Below, in pieces: positions 45,215 through 54,966 of a stretch of 64,000 nucleotides of DNA. Made by a program: the position numbers and the translations under genes. Origin of the DNA: Flavobacteriales bacterium (GTDB taxonomy: Bacteria > Bacteroidota > Bacteroidia > Flavobacteriales_D > Crocinitomicaceae); contig CANHOA010000002.1 of assembly GCA_947462255.1 (NCBI GenBank), positions 1-64,000 on the forward strand, in the 5' to 3' direction. Under the pieces are notes generated by a model, which was given only the letters and a program-made list of their open reading frames with translations, was not told the origin of the DNA and searched no databases. The number at the start of each line of letters is the position of its first letter. The first letter of the stretch is position 1.

Positions 45215-46339
45215 TTATTTAGTACCACTATTTGTGAAAAAAGTTTCAAGTATATCGACCGCTACTCGTTTGCTAGCACCATTCTCTCCCAATAAAACAG
45301 ATAATTTTTGATAATTATCTAAAATTTCTAAGCGCTTGGGTTGATTTAATTCAATTAAACGCAATTGACTAATCATATTTTTAACCGTGCAATTTGCTTG
45401 AATTAATTCTGTCACGACTTCTTTATTCATGATCAGATTGACCAATGAAATGTATTTTATTTTTACCAATAGTTTGGCAATAGCAAACGATAGTGGTGAA
45501 CTTTTATAGCAAACTACTTGAGGAACATGAAATAATGCAGTTTCTAATGTTGCTGTTCCAGAGGTCACCAAAGCGATAGTTGATTGATTTAAAATATTAT
45601 ATGTATCCCCAAAAACTAATTGGATGGTATCATCAGTATACTGACGATAAAATGCTTCATCAAGATTAATTGAGCACGCAACAACCACCTGATAGTGAGG
45701 AAATGACTTTGATGCTTCGATCATGAGCGGTAGTTTTCTTTTAACTTCTTGTAACCTACTACCTGGCAACAAGGCTAGGACAGGCTTAGAAAAGACATTT
45801 TTATTTGAAAATTCACGCCGCTTGTACTCCGTAATTTCATCCAATAATGGGTGACCCAAATAACTTACCTCAACATTAAATTTCGCGTAGAATTGTTGCT
45901 CGAAAGGTAGAATGCAGTACATTTTTGACACATCGCGACGTATGGCTTTTATTCGAGACTCTTTCCATGCCCAAATTTGTGGTGAAATATAATAAATCAC
46001 AGGTATATTGTGCTTTTTAGCCCACTTTGCTATGCGCAAATTAAATCCAGGAAAATCGATTAAAATTAAAGCCGCAGGCTGAGAAGCAATAATTTGACTT
46101 TTACAATCTTTTATATTTCGTATGATGGTTTTAATATTTAACAAAACCTCTAAAAACCCCATAAAAGATAAGGTTTTGACATGCTTTAAAATAGTCATTC
46201 CTTCCTTCTCCATTCGATTACCTCCCCAACCAATAAATGCTACATTTGGAGTTAAAGCATTAATTTCTTTAATCAAATTTGCCCCATGTAAATCACCTGA
46301 CACCTCACCGGCAACAATAAAGATTTTAGTATTTTGCAT
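45215..46339 (-). CDS. lpxB: lipid-A-disaccharide synthase
   Basis: Makes lipid A disaccharide from UDP-diacylglucosamine and lipid X on the inner membrane. 374 residues, with AGEVSGDLHGANL near the N-terminus, ALILIDFPGFNLRIAKWA, YYISPQIWAWK and LPGSRLQEVKRKLPL. All are standard LpxB motifs. Its start overlaps the end of the small membrane gene. Confidence 0.95.
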   Translation of the reverse strand: MQNTKIFIVAGEVSGDLHGANLIKEINALTPNVAFIGWGGNRMEKEGMTILKHVKTLSFMGFLEVLLNIKTIIRNIKDCKSQIIASQPAALILIDFPGFNLRIAKWAKKHNIPVIYYISPQIWAWKESRIKAIRRDVSKMYCILPFEQQFYAKFNVEVSYLGHPLLDEITEYKRREFSNKNVFSKPVLALLPGSRLQEVKRKLPLMIEASKSFPHYQVVVACSINLDEAFYRQYTDDTIQLVFGDTYNILNQSTIALVTSGTATLETALFHVPQVVCYKSSPLSFAIAKLLVKIKYISLVNLIMNKEVVTELIQANCTVKNMISQLRLIELNQPKRLEILDNYQKLSVLLGENGASKRVAVDILETFFTNSGTK

Positions 46340-46641
46340 TAAAACAAATTAACATAAATCATATAAGGAATAAAACATAGCATGGAGAATATTATCCCTC
46401 TTGCCACATCATAATACTCGCGGTTTAAGAACAAATAAAACCAAAGTAAATTTGATATCAAAGCCAAAGAAGTATACTTGCTTGTATATTCAGGAAATGT
46501 TATAAACTGCTCCCAAATATTGCCATACGAAACTGAGGTGACTGAGGCTAATATGAATAAAACAATCGGTATAAAAAGGAGGGGGGAAAGAATGCCTATT
46601 CCAAAACCGACAAAATGATTTTTCTTTAACTTTATTTTCAT
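46339..46641 (-). CDS. small hypothetical membrane protein between surE and lpxB
   Basis: 100 residues with about three TM helices (VGFGIGILSPLLFIPIVLFILA, LALISNLLWFYLFL, IIFSMLCFIPYMIYVNLF). No family known to me. It overlaps surE by 4 bp and lpxB by 1, so it belongs to the same operon. Bacteroidota often have a small membrane gene at this spot. Confidence 0.75.
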   Translation of the reverse strand: MKIKLKKNHFVGFGIGILSPLLFIPIVLFILASVTSVSYGNIWEQFITFPEYTSKYTSLALISNLLWFYLFLNREYYDVARGIIFSMLCFIPYMIYVNLF

Positions 46642-47402
46642 ATGACCCAGTCTTCTAATGTTTTTATTGCTTGATAATTAGTTAAATCAAAATGCGTAGG
46701 AACAATGCTCACATACCCATTTTTTAATGCTTCTAAGTCTGTATTTTCTTTCGGATTGACTTCGGCAAAATCTCCCGTTAACCAAAAATAAGGGTTCCCA
46801 AATTGATCCAAACGCTTGTCAAAACGATCTGCCCAAAACGCATGAGCCTGACTACAAATTCGGATACCTTTAATCTTATCGATACTGAGATTTGGGAAAT
46901 TTACATTTAAACAAGTATTGGCTGCTAAACCGCTATCCAACGTTTTGATGATAATTTTTTCAATAAAGGGTTGACATGCAGAAAAATCAGCATCGCTTGC
47001 ATAATCTGCCAATGAAAATCCAATAGAGTGAATTCCTTCCATTGCCCCTTCAATAGCTGCCGACATGGTGCCTGAATACAATACATTCGTTGATGTGTTT
47101 TCACCATGATTTATACCGGAAAGTAATAAATCAGGTTTGCATTTAAGCACTTCGTATATTGCTAATTTTACGCAATCAACAGGCGTTCCTGAACAGGAAT
47201 AGGATTCTACACCATCGAATAAATCAACTCGGTTTAATCGTAATGGATGATTGATTGTTATGGCGTGTCCCATACCCGATTGAGCTTTATCAGGGGCAAC
47301 TACCACTACTCTACCGAATTGTTTTGCCGTTTGTATTAATGAACGAATCCCTTTAGCGTTAACACTATCATCATTCGTAATTAAAATTAATTTTTCTGAC
47401 AT
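46638..47402 (-). CDS. surE: 5'-nucleotidase SurE
   Basis: 254 residues. The N-terminal metal motif is ITNDDSVNAKGIRSL, then APDKAQSGMGHAIT, SCSGTPVDCVKLA, LSGINHGENTS and YSGTMSAAIEGA. All fit SurE, a metal-dependent nucleotide/polyphosphate phosphatase linked to stress survival. First gene of the surE-lpxB-SpoIID operon. Confidence 0.94.
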   Translation of the reverse strand: MSEKLILITNDDSVNAKGIRSLIQTAKQFGRVVVVAPDKAQSGMGHAITINHPLRLNRVDLFDGVESYSCSGTPVDCVKLAIYEVLKCKPDLLLSGINHGENTSTNVLYSGTMSAAIEGAMEGIHSIGFSLADYASDADFSACQPFIEKIIIKTLDSGLAANTCLNVNFPNLSIDKIKGIRICSQAHAFWADRFDKRLDQFGNPYFWLTGDFAEVNPKENTDLEALKNGYVSIVPTHFDLTNYQAIKTLEDWVI

Positions 47403-47418
47403 AAAAAAAGCTATTCTA

Positions 47419-47426
47419 CAAATTTA
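47419..47426 (-). promoter_or_regulatory. -7 box TAAATTTG for surE operon
   Basis: CAAATTTA on the plus strand, 16 nt before the surE start at 47402. Confidence 0.5.
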
Positions 47427-47448
47427 CTCAATATTAAAAGACTTTGTT

Positions 47449-47456
47449 TATATTTG
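47449..47456 (+). promoter_or_regulatory. -7 box TATATTTG for the NlpC/P60 operon
   Basis: Exact TAnnTTTG box, 17 nt before the ATG at 47474. Divergent to the surE box in the same 71-bp gap. Confidence 0.5.
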
Positions 47457-47473
47457 GTTACCACAATTAATAA

Positions 47474-48235
47474 ATGAAATTTCAAGTCCTCGATCAAAAA
47501 CATGCCTTTTGTTTGGTAAGCGTTAGTCCCTTAAGAAAGGAACCAAAAGATAGTGCTGAAATGATAAGCCAGTTGCTGTTTGGCGAAATTATTAAAATAC
47601 ATTCAGTTTCAGGACCTTGGGTTGAAGTGACAACCTTATTAGATGATTACAATGGATTTGTTGATAGCAAACATTTACTTCCTCTGTCTGATGAAGATAC
47701 ACTAAATTGGCAAGGAATTTACACGATTCAGCATAATATCAATAAACAAATCTCCACACCTTGGGGGAAGCAAATTATCAGTTGCGGAAGTTTTATTGGT
47801 CCAACTCCATCATTTAAAATTGGCGATTACTCATTTGAATGTGAAGCTGATACGCAAGAATTAAATCGTGATATTGTTTTAGCAAATTTAATCAACACCC
47901 CTTATTTGTGGGGAGGAAAGTCATCTTTCGGCATAGACTGTTCAGGATTATCACAATTATTTTTTAGGCTCAGCGGAATAAATCTACCTAGGGATGCCTA
48001 CCAACAAGCCGAAATTGGTAAGACAATAGCGTTTGGAAATAATCAAAAAAATAATCTTGCCTTTTTTGAAAATAAAGACGGAAAAATTATTCACGTAGGC
48101 ATCATTCAAGAAAATAATAACATCATTCATGCATCAGGAAGAGTGAGAATAGATCGATTGGATGAAACAGGTATTTTTAATAAGGAAATGAACCAATACA
48201 CGCATTTTTTGTCTTCTATTCAGGAAATTAACTGA
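47474..48235 (+). CDS. NlpC/P60 family peptidase with SH3-like domain
   Basis: 253 residues, no signal peptide. The N-terminal half has SH3-type repeats (VSVSPLRKEP, LLFGEIIKI, GPWVEVTTL, DYNGFVDSKHLL). The C-terminal papain-like domain has PYLWGGKSSFGIDCSGL (catalytic Cys), HVGII (His) and IIHASG (third His). It likely cuts murein stem peptides such as gamma-D-Glu-diamino acid bonds. The epimerase follows by 67 bp. Confidence 0.9.
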   Translation: MKFQVLDQKHAFCLVSVSPLRKEPKDSAEMISQLLFGEIIKIHSVSGPWVEVTTLLDDYNGFVDSKHLLPLSDEDTLNWQGIYTIQHNINKQISTPWGKQIISCGSFIGPTPSFKIGDYSFECEADTQELNRDIVLANLINTPYLWGGKSSFGIDCSGLSQLFFRLSGINLPRDAYQQAEIGKTIAFGNNQKNNLAFFENKDGKIIHVGIIQENNNIIHASGRVRIDRLDETGIFNKEMNQYTHFLSSIQEIN

Positions 48236-48302
48236 AACCTAATTCACAACTTATTTGATGTCAATTTTTATTAAGATATTTGCAAATAATAAATAATTTC
48301 CA

Positions 48303-49247
48303 ATGAAAATTTTGGTGACAGGTGGGGCAGGATTTATCGGGAGTAACCTAGTGAAAAGATTACTTGAAAAAGGACATGAAATAAATGTGCTTGATAACCT
48401 TTTACGCGGCAATAAGCTTGATAAAGAATCCTTTAAAAATATTACCTTCTTCAAAGGAGATGTAAGGGATGCTGATTTAGTGTTAGTTGCATCGAAAGGA
48501 TGTGATGCAATTTACCACTTTGCTGCTGTTTTGGGTGTTGATATTGTTGCAGATCAACCTATAGAAACAATGGATGTAGAAGTAATTGGGACAAGAAATG
48601 TTGTAGAAGCCGCATCTATTAATAACATTAAATATTTGCTTTATGCCTCAACAAGTGGCATTTACAGTCATAGTGCCATTTTAAAAAGCGCACTTTCGGA
48701 AGATGTATTAGTTGACCCAAGAACTTCATACGCAATGGCTAAGCGCTATAATGAAATATACCTTGCGGCTCATCATGATGAGCGAGGATTAAATGTGATT
48801 TCACTTCGATTTTTTAATGTATACGGGCACAACCAAGATAATAGAATGGTAGTTCCTCGTTTTTTTGAACAAGCAATTAATAATGAACCGATTACAGTAT
48901 ATGGAAATGGAGCGCAAACAAGGGATTTTACCTACATTGATGACACCATAGATGCATGCGTAAGCTTATTGGGAATTAATGGCTCACATATTATAAATAT
49001 AGCCAATGAAGAAGAATGGTCAATCAAAGATTTAGCAGAAAATATTAAAAAAATAACCGATTCAACATCTCCTATAAATTACATTGATGCCCCAAAAAAG
49101 AGATACGACTACGAGGTAGAAAGAAGAGTTGGGAGTTCGTCTACATTAATGAAAATAGTAGGTTACAAACCAGATGTAAATTTACTAGAAGGCTTACATA
49201 AAATATATCACATAAATCATTCATCGCACGTATTAAATAAACTATGA
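48303..49247 (+). CDS. NAD-dependent epimerase/dehydratase (extended SDR)
   Basis: 314 residues. Rossmann motif [10 protein letters not shown], catalytic YAMAK (SYAMAKRY), and [16 protein letters not shown], as in UDP-glucose 4-epimerase-like and dTDP-glucose dehydratase-like sugar-nucleotide enzymes. Substrate cannot be assigned. Overlaps glyA by 4 bp. A weak -7 box (GATATTTG, 48275-48282) precedes it. Confidence 0.88.
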   Translation: MKILVTGGAGFIGSNLVKRLLEKGHEINVLDNLLRGNKLDKESFKNITFFKGDVRDADLVLVASKGCDAIYHFAAVLGVDIVADQPIETMDVEVIGTRNVVEAASINNIKYLLYASTSGIYSHSAILKSALSEDVLVDPRTSYAMAKRYNEIYLAAHHDERGLNVISLRFFNVYGHNQDNRMVVPRFFEQAINNEPITVYGNGAQTRDFTYIDDTIDACVSLLGINGSHIINIANEEEWSIKDLAENIKKITDSTSPINYIDAPKKRYDYEVERRVGSSSTLMKIVGYKPDVNLLEGLHKIYHINHSSHVLNKL

Positions 49248-50515
49248 AAGACAAAATAATATTCGACTTAATTAATGAAGAAAATAAACGTCAACTCAAT
49301 GGTATTGAACTAATTGCATCAGAAAACTTTGTGAGTAATCAAGTAATGCAAGCCATGGGAAGTGTACTCACGAACAAATACGCAGAAGGGCTACCTGGGA
49401 AGCGTTATTATGGTGGTTGTGAAGTAGTCGATAAAGTAGAGCAACTCGCTATTGATCGTCTTTGTGAATTATTTGGCGCTACATGGGCGAATGTACAACC
49501 ACACTCTGGAGCACAAGCAAATGCTGCTGTATTTCTTGCATGCCTTAATCCAGGCGATAAGATTTTAGGATTTGATTTATCACATGGTGGACATCTAACA
49601 CATGGATCTCCTGTTAATTTTTCGGGTAAACTATATCAACCACACTTTTACGGTGTATCAAAAGAAACTGGGCTTATTGATTATGACGCCCTAGAAGAAA
49701 CCGCGTTTCGCGTTAAACCGAAAATGATTATTTGTGGGGCCTCAGCCTATTCAAGAGATTGGGATTATGCCAAAATACGAAAAGTAGCAGACGAAGTCGG
49801 CGCACTTGTTTTAGCTGATATTTCCCATCCTGCAGGATTAATTGCGGCAAAATTATTAAATGATCCATTAAGTCATTGTCATATTGTGACCAGCACTACC
49901 CATAAAACATTACGCGGTCCAAGAGGTGGCATCATCATGATGCGAACTAATTTTGATAATCCTTTTGGATTAAAATGGAATAATGGCAATCCAAAATCGA
50001 TGGCGGCTTTACTAGATGCTGCGGTTTTTCCTGGTATTCAAGGTGGCCCGCTAGAACACGTGATTGCTGCAAAAGCAGTTGCTTTTGGCGAAGCTTTGGC
50101 ACCTGAATTTACCACCTACATGAAGCAAGTCCAACTCAATGCGAGTGTAATGGCAAATTCATTTATTCAAAAAGGATATACCATTATTTCCGGAGGTACC
50201 GATAACCACAGTATGCTCATTGATTTACGCAGCAAAGGCATTAACGGTAAAGATGCTGAGAATAGCTTGGTGAAAGCAGATATCACAGTAAATAAAAACA
50301 TGGTGCCTTTCGATACAGAATCGCCGTTTATTACCTCTGGAATTCGACTAGGTACTGCAGCGCTTACGTCAAGAGGCGTTAATGAAACTGAAATTGAAAA
50401 AATGGTTCAGTTAATCGACGAAGCATTAATCCATAGGAATGATGATGCCCAATTGATAAGAATTAAAGGAGCTGTTAATCTATTGATGCAAGATAGACCA
50501 TTATTTGCTTGGTGA
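49244..50515 (+). CDS. glyA: serine hydroxymethyltransferase
   Basis: PLP enzyme making glycine and 5,10-methylene-THF from serine. 423 residues with [37 protein letters not shown], the PLP lysine in [14 protein letters not shown], and the C-terminal [14 protein letters not shown]. All canonical. Confidence 0.96.
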   Translation: MKDKIIFDLINEENKRQLNGIELIASENFVSNQVMQAMGSVLTNKYAEGLPGKRYYGGCEVVDKVEQLAIDRLCELFGATWANVQPHSGAQANAAVFLACLNPGDKILGFDLSHGGHLTHGSPVNFSGKLYQPHFYGVSKETGLIDYDALEETAFRVKPKMIICGASAYSRDWDYAKIRKVADEVGALVLADISHPAGLIAAKLLNDPLSHCHIVTSTTHKTLRGPRGGIIMMRTNFDNPFGLKWNNGNPKSMAALLDAAVFPGIQGGPLEHVIAAKAVAFGEALAPEFTTYMKQVQLNASVMANSFIQKGYTIISGGTDNHSMLIDLRSKGINGKDAENSLVKADITVNKNMVPFDTESPFITSGIRLGTAALTSRGVNETEIEKMVQLIDEALIHRNDDAQLIRIKGAVNLLMQDRPLFAW

Positions 50516-50940
50516 CACGGTATTCATCAAAAGTAGGTTGGCTATATAAAGCTAGCTTAATACTTATTGCTTCATTAGATCTACTAATTTCGTTAAAAAC
50601 ATTTTATCAAGAAGGCATATTTGCTACTCTCGTTCTTTCAAGTATTTTGACCTTGACATTAGCCTATTTGATATCCTTGTACTACACAACAAGTTACCAT
50701 CTTCACCAAGATTATTTGCGATGTTCAAGTGGGTGGATAGTAAAAAAAATAACCTACCAAGCTATTAAAAAAATTGAAAAAAATAAAGGATTGTATATTG
50801 GTTGGAAATTAAGTTTAGCACTTGATGGGCTTATCATATATTACCATGACGGGAATGAATTGTTTATTTCACCAGAGAATCTCGATCAATTTATTGACGA
50901 TCTTGAACAAAGGATTTCAACATCGAATGATCATTCATAA
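50512..50940 (+). CDS. membrane protein with a bacterial PH-like domain
   Basis: About 142 residues: two TM helices ([19 protein letters not shown] and [19 protein letters not shown]), then a PH-like region ([29 protein letters not shown]). It starts at GTG overlapping the glyA TGA (track: TTG 50509). It overlaps the convergent DUF2891 gene by 10 bp. Function unknown. Confidence 0.72.
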   Translation: MTRYSSKVGWLYKASLILIASLDLLISLKTFYQEGIFATLVLSSILTLTLAYLISLYYTTSYHLHQDYLRCSSGWIVKKITYQAIKKIEKNKGLYIGWKLSLALDGLIIYYHDGNELFISPENLDQFIDDLEQRISTSNDHS

Positions 50941-52052
50941 CCAATTAAAGCAAATACGGAAAAAGTAGAAAGCCAGTGATCAATATCATAGTTTCCTTTA
51001 CCGATACTTTCCTGAGCATAATCCCACATTCCATTCATTGCGCTAACCCATTCTAATTTTGCTTCCTTGCTTAAAGCACCCGCTGGAAGGGTTTTAAGAA
51101 TTCCATTTAAACACCAAATACGATTTAAATGAAACCCATCCCAATGCGATTCATAACCATCGTGTTTATCTACTCGATCTAACTTGAGTGGAATATTAAC
51201 TTTTCCTGCAATAAATAATTCCGGCGAAAAGCTATTTAACCAACTAACATACTCTTTCGGAGCTAGGACCTTTCGCATCAAATCTGTTACCAATAAACCA
51301 GCAGACATAAAATCATAGTCGAATGGCTCCTCATTTAACGGAGCATTAGCGATATCACCATAAAAACGAATAGCTGCCTGTGAAATGACTCCCTTTAATT
51401 TTTTATTCTTTGAACTTACAGCATAATCGTAGGCAAAAGAAAGTCCCATTGCAGGACTGTCATGACTTCCAGATAGATTAACACTTTTTAGAGGAGGCCA
51501 AACATTAAGGTGTACAGAAACGATATATTCAGTAAGTGGCTTCAGATTATTCAACCAACGTTTTGCCCTAGGATCATCCCACTTAATTAATTCATCTGCC
51601 ACTTTTAATAACCAAGATTGACCGTAAGGAAATTCAAAAAAACCATCTTCGTGGGATATAAGATATGCTAATTCTTCCTTGATATTTTCTGCATTAAAAC
51701 TTAATTCTAACTTATCATTTAAGGCATTAGCCTCAGGAATGGTAGGATAAAGCTTCAGTAATTTTACCATTGCCCAATGATTGTGAACGGCTGAATGCCA
51801 ATCATAGCAACCATAGAAAGATGGCCAATAATCCTTTGGACCTTTTTGCTCACCTGGTAAACGCAAAGCCCTGTAAAAGTAATGAGGAGATGGTTTATTC
51901 GTACACTCTAAAGATAACTTAGCAAAATAAGAAGCTCCATCATTGGAAAGCATGTAGCGTCCATCTTCGAGCGAAACAACTAAAGAAGCTTCTGATTGAG
52001 CCGAAACCATAAAGATAAATGAGGAAGCAATTAGCGAATATAGTATTTTCAT
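50931..52052 (-). CDS. DUF2891 protein, exported
   Basis: 373 residues with a Sec signal (MKILYSLIASSFIFMVSAQS) and the DUF2891 centre WPSFYGCYDWHSAVHNHWAM. The fold is probably an alpha/alpha toroid. Its role is unknown. It overlaps the upstream membrane gene by 4 bp, suggesting a functional pair. Confidence 0.85.
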   Translation of the reverse strand: MKILYSLIASSFIFMVSAQSEASLVVSLEDGRYMLSNDGASYFAKLSLECTNKPSPHYFYRALRLPGEQKGPKDYWPSFYGCYDWHSAVHNHWAMVKLLKLYPTIPEANALNDKLELSFNAENIKEELAYLISHEDGFFEFPYGQSWLLKVADELIKWDDPRAKRWLNNLKPLTEYIVSVHLNVWPPLKSVNLSGSHDSPAMGLSFAYDYAVSSKNKKLKGVISQAAIRFYGDIANAPLNEEPFDYDFMSAGLLVTDLMRKVLAPKEYVSWLNSFSPELFIAGKVNIPLKLDRVDKHDGYESHWDGFHLNRIWCLNGILKTLPAGALSKEAKLEWVSAMNGMWDYAQESIGKGNYDIDHWLSTFSVFALIGYE

Positions 52053-53320
52053 TTTTTAGTGAGTTCAGGTGATTTCTTGAAACCGTTTTTGGCAATAGAA
52101 ACTGTTTCTTTTCCTATCCCAACAATAGAAACCATGTTCAAGGGAAATTCTAATAGAACATGTGTGAAACTAAGGAAGAATAAAAAACTTAAACCCATCG
52201 CATAGTTATATGCGTATAAAACACAAGCAAAAAGCCATAGAATTATAATAATAATCAATCGTACTTTTGGAACCTTATGCCAACGAATCACCTCCGTTTT
52301 ACTAAACCAATTTAAGTAATGATACAAATATGCAAAAGCGATGAAACGCATGAGCATAGTGCCAAATGTGGAGAAAAACACGCTAGACCAATAATATTCT
52401 TTGGTATTAATCGGAATGGCCATCTTCATAGGAATTGGTTTCATATAGTATTCATTATCTGGATTTGGCACAATAAAATTCTCGTTTAACTTATTCTTCA
52501 AAGAGTCCGTTATTCTAAGCTTTTCAGCAGCGGGGAATTGATTATTGGCGGATTTCTTATTTACAATAGAATCCAAGTATTGCTTATTGGTAAGATATGG
52601 GTCGTTTATCAATTTAAAATGATCCATAATACTAACATTGGTATAAAAGAACCCCTCCCCACCTGCATAATAGGAATCTTTTCCATACTTGGTAATTTGA
52701 TTTTTTCCAGCATTAACTGGAAGAAAAAACACCAATATAATTGGAATGACAACAACCGCCAAAACAGAAATCAAGCCACTTTTACTCCTAGATTTTAAGG
52801 CCCCATATAGCATAAACAATCCGGTAAATACATATACATGAATAAGAGTTGGCACCAATGAAGTTAATGCGAAAACAAACGTACTACTCTGATTTGCTTC
52901 TTTATTATCATCAGAAAACCAACCAGAAATAAAGATAAAAAGGAATAATATACTGAATATCTTTACGGGTAGGTTTTTAACAAATGCAAATAAAAGAGAA
53001 CTAAAAAGTGCTAATACAAGCAATTTATCGAATAAGCCTAATTCAACAAACGTCTCGTAAAAATCCATATCGAAACCTGCGTCCTTAGCGAATGCGGCAT
53101 AAGATAGTGCAATACCGATGAGTAAAAGAGGAATGAAATCATACTTTCCCTTGGTGAAATATTGACGATCATGCAACCAGCTGATTTCGGTAAGGTAATG
53201 TAATGGACCAAGAAAGGCATAGGCCAATAAAAAAGTTTCAAAAGGAAAAAAATAGGCCGAAATCATAGCGACGAACATTAATCCAATGTTTTGGTAATTT
53301 ATTTTATCATCTTTTAGCAT
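52049..53320 (-). CDS. polytopic membrane protein of unknown function
   Basis: 423 residues and roughly ten TM helices, opening with MFVAMISAYFFPFETFLLAYAFLGPLHY. Between helices there is a soluble loop (residues ~215-305) with NVSIMDHFKLINDPYL. No transport or enzyme motif recognised. It precedes the DUF2891 gene with a 4-bp overlap. A promoter box is at 53337. Confidence 0.78.
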   Translation of the reverse strand: MLKDDKINYQNIGLMFVAMISAYFFPFETFLLAYAFLGPLHYLTEISWLHDRQYFTKGKYDFIPLLLIGIALSYAAFAKDAGFDMDFYETFVELGLFDKLLVLALFSSLLFAFVKNLPVKIFSILFLFIFISGWFSDDNKEANQSSTFVFALTSLVPTLIHVYVFTGLFMLYGALKSRSKSGLISVLAVVVIPIILVFFLPVNAGKNQITKYGKDSYYAGGEGFFYTNVSIMDHFKLINDPYLTNKQYLDSIVNKKSANNQFPAAEKLRITDSLKNKLNENFIVPNPDNEYYMKPIPMKMAIPINTKEYYWSSVFFSTFGTMLMRFIAFAYLYHYLNWFSKTEVIRWHKVPKVRLIIIIILWLFACVLYAYNYAMGLSFLFFLSFTHVLLEFPLNMVSIVGIGKETVSIAKNGFKKSPELTKK

Positions 53321-53336
53321 TCGACAAATTTTGAAA

Positions 53337-53344
53337 CAAAGTTA
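53337..53344 (-). promoter_or_regulatory. -7 box TAACTTTG for the membrane protein-DUF2891 unit
   Basis: CAAAGTTA on the plus strand, 16 nt before the start at 53320. Confidence 0.5.
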
Positions 53345-53388
53345 TCAAAAAAACATTCCTTATTCATTATAGTTCACAGAATAATGAC

Positions 53389-54492
53389 TTATTCGAATCC
53401 TTTTTCTTTGCCTTTTTCTTTGATGCTTTTACTCATGGCTGAACCGAAATCATCTTTTGTACCAGATTCGATTAATTTAGCTTTCTCTTTCGAAATAAAA
53501 TCGTCCCTAAGTAATGCTAATTGTACAATTTCTGCTTGAATAGTGCTTCTTTCAATTGTTTTATCAGCAATATATTTTTTAATATCGTCATCAGATTTAC
53601 CTATTAATTCAGCTGGCAATGCCTCTTCTTCCAAGTCTAAGATACTTGTAGAGTCTGCTCTATAAGCATCCACGATATCCCATGAAGCATTGTTGTAACT
53701 GCCTTTAGATTTTACAATCGCCCTTTCAGAAGCGACACTAATATTTTGATTAAAGGCATTATTATCCTCTCTTAATTGGCTTTCCTTTTTGAGATTACCA
53801 GAAAAACCATAACTTATATAGGTGCCATTTAGTGATTGGTTCAAGCGAAAAATTTGATCATCATAAGGTGTCGCGATGGAAGTGATTTTATCATTTGAAT
53901 TAATATTAAAATATGCTCCATTTAAACATGATGCGCCATCTTTCCAAAATTCATTAATCCCCTGTTGATAATCACCGCAATAAATAGTATTGACAATTAC
54001 GTCTTTTTTAAGAATTTCAGTACATACTTCTTTATAACTAATAGGACCTTGATTGAAGGGTTCATTTCCTGCAATATAAATCAGCTTTAAGTCCTTAGGA
54101 TCATTTGACCAATTCAATTGTTGCAAAGATTTTTGAATAGCCGCGCCGCAATATTCTTCACCACCATTGGTTCTAATGCCAAAAAGTTTAGCTGAAATAA
54201 GGTCTAAATCTGTCGTGAAATTAGTTTGCATACGAACATAATGATCGACTGATGAAATGCCAGAATTTCCATAATCATACATGGCAATCTCAAGTACTGG
54301 GGTTGTTCCTTGGTATCGTAAGCCACCTGCATCATTCACGATGGCCCATATTTTTGATTTAGCTTGATCTAACAAACCATCCATGCTATTTGAAGCATCA
54401 AAAAGAATAACTAATTGAATTTTTCTATTTTGCTGAGCTTGTGCAAGAAAAGAAAAGGAAATTAATCCGATAAAAAGGGCTAGATTTTTCAT
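53389..54492 (-). CDS. exported VWA domain protein
   Basis: 367 residues with signal peptide (MKNLALFIGLISFSFLAQAQ). VWA domain from about residue 25: LVILFDASNSMDG gives the MIDAS DxSxS, and AGNEPFNQGPI occupies a later metal-loop position where Asp is usual. A long C-terminal tail is Lys/Glu-rich helix (KEKGKEKGFE). Surface or periplasmic, no binding partner known. It differs from the cytoplasmic VWA protein at 28 kb. Confidence 0.82.
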   Translation of the reverse strand: MKNLALFIGLISFSFLAQAQQNRKIQLVILFDASNSMDGLLDQAKSKIWAIVNDAGGLRYQGTTPVLEIAMYDYGNSGISSVDHYVRMQTNFTTDLDLISAKLFGIRTNGGEEYCGAAIQKSLQQLNWSNDPKDLKLIYIAGNEPFNQGPISYKEVCTEILKKDVIVNTIYCGDYQQGINEFWKDGASCLNGAYFNINSNDKITSIATPYDDQIFRLNQSLNGTYISYGFSGNLKKESQLREDNNAFNQNISVASERAIVKSKGSYNNASWDIVDAYRADSTSILDLEEEALPAELIGKSDDDIKKYIADKTIERSTIQAEIVQLALLRDDFISKEKAKLIESGTKDDFGSAMSKSIKEKGKEKGFE

Positions 54493-54559
54493 AAACGAAC
54501 GATTAAAGGTTTTGCTTCCTTACAGGTAAGCCCTAAAAAAGTTCAATCGCTAAAAATAC

Positions 54560-54964
54560 TTATTGAAAATACGACAAGGCCATTTCGTAGCCTTTTAATC
54601 CAAAGCCGAAAACACAGCCCACACAAACGGGTGTTAGAAGCGAATTATGCCGAAAGGATTCTCTACTAGAAATGTCGGAAATATGAACCTCAACCACAGG
54701 AATTCCTATTGCAGCAATGCAATCACGAATAGCAATACTTGTATGCGTATAGGCGCCAGCATTGAGAATTACTCCATCGACACGCGCTTCTTGGAGAAAA
54801 TTTATTAACTCACCCTCAACATTTGATTGCAAGTAGTGTAACTCATGATCAGATGTTGATTTTAAGGAAAGAAAATAATCATCAAATGATTGATTTCCAT
54901 AGATGGATGTTTCACGCGTGCCAATTAAATTTAAATTTGGACCATTAATAATTAAAATCTTCAT
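54560..54964 (-). CDS. aroQ: type II 3-dehydroquinate dehydratase
   Basis: Third step of the shikimate pathway. About 134 residues. KILIINGPNLNLIGTRE at the N-terminus, ILNAGAYTHTSIAIRD, and VEVHISDISSRESFRH are type II AroQ motifs. The track start 54973 gives three extra residues; the ATG at 54964 is the usual MKILIINGPNL. Its start is 2 nt from that of the divergent recombinase gene. Confidence 0.95.
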   Translation of the reverse strand: MKILIINGPNLNLIGTRETSIYGNQSFDDYFLSLKSTSDHELHYLQSNVEGELINFLQEARVDGVILNAGAYTHTSIAIRDCIAAIGIPVVEVHISDISSRESFRHNSLLTPVCVGCVFGFGLKGYEMALSYFQ

Positions 54965-54966
54965 CC

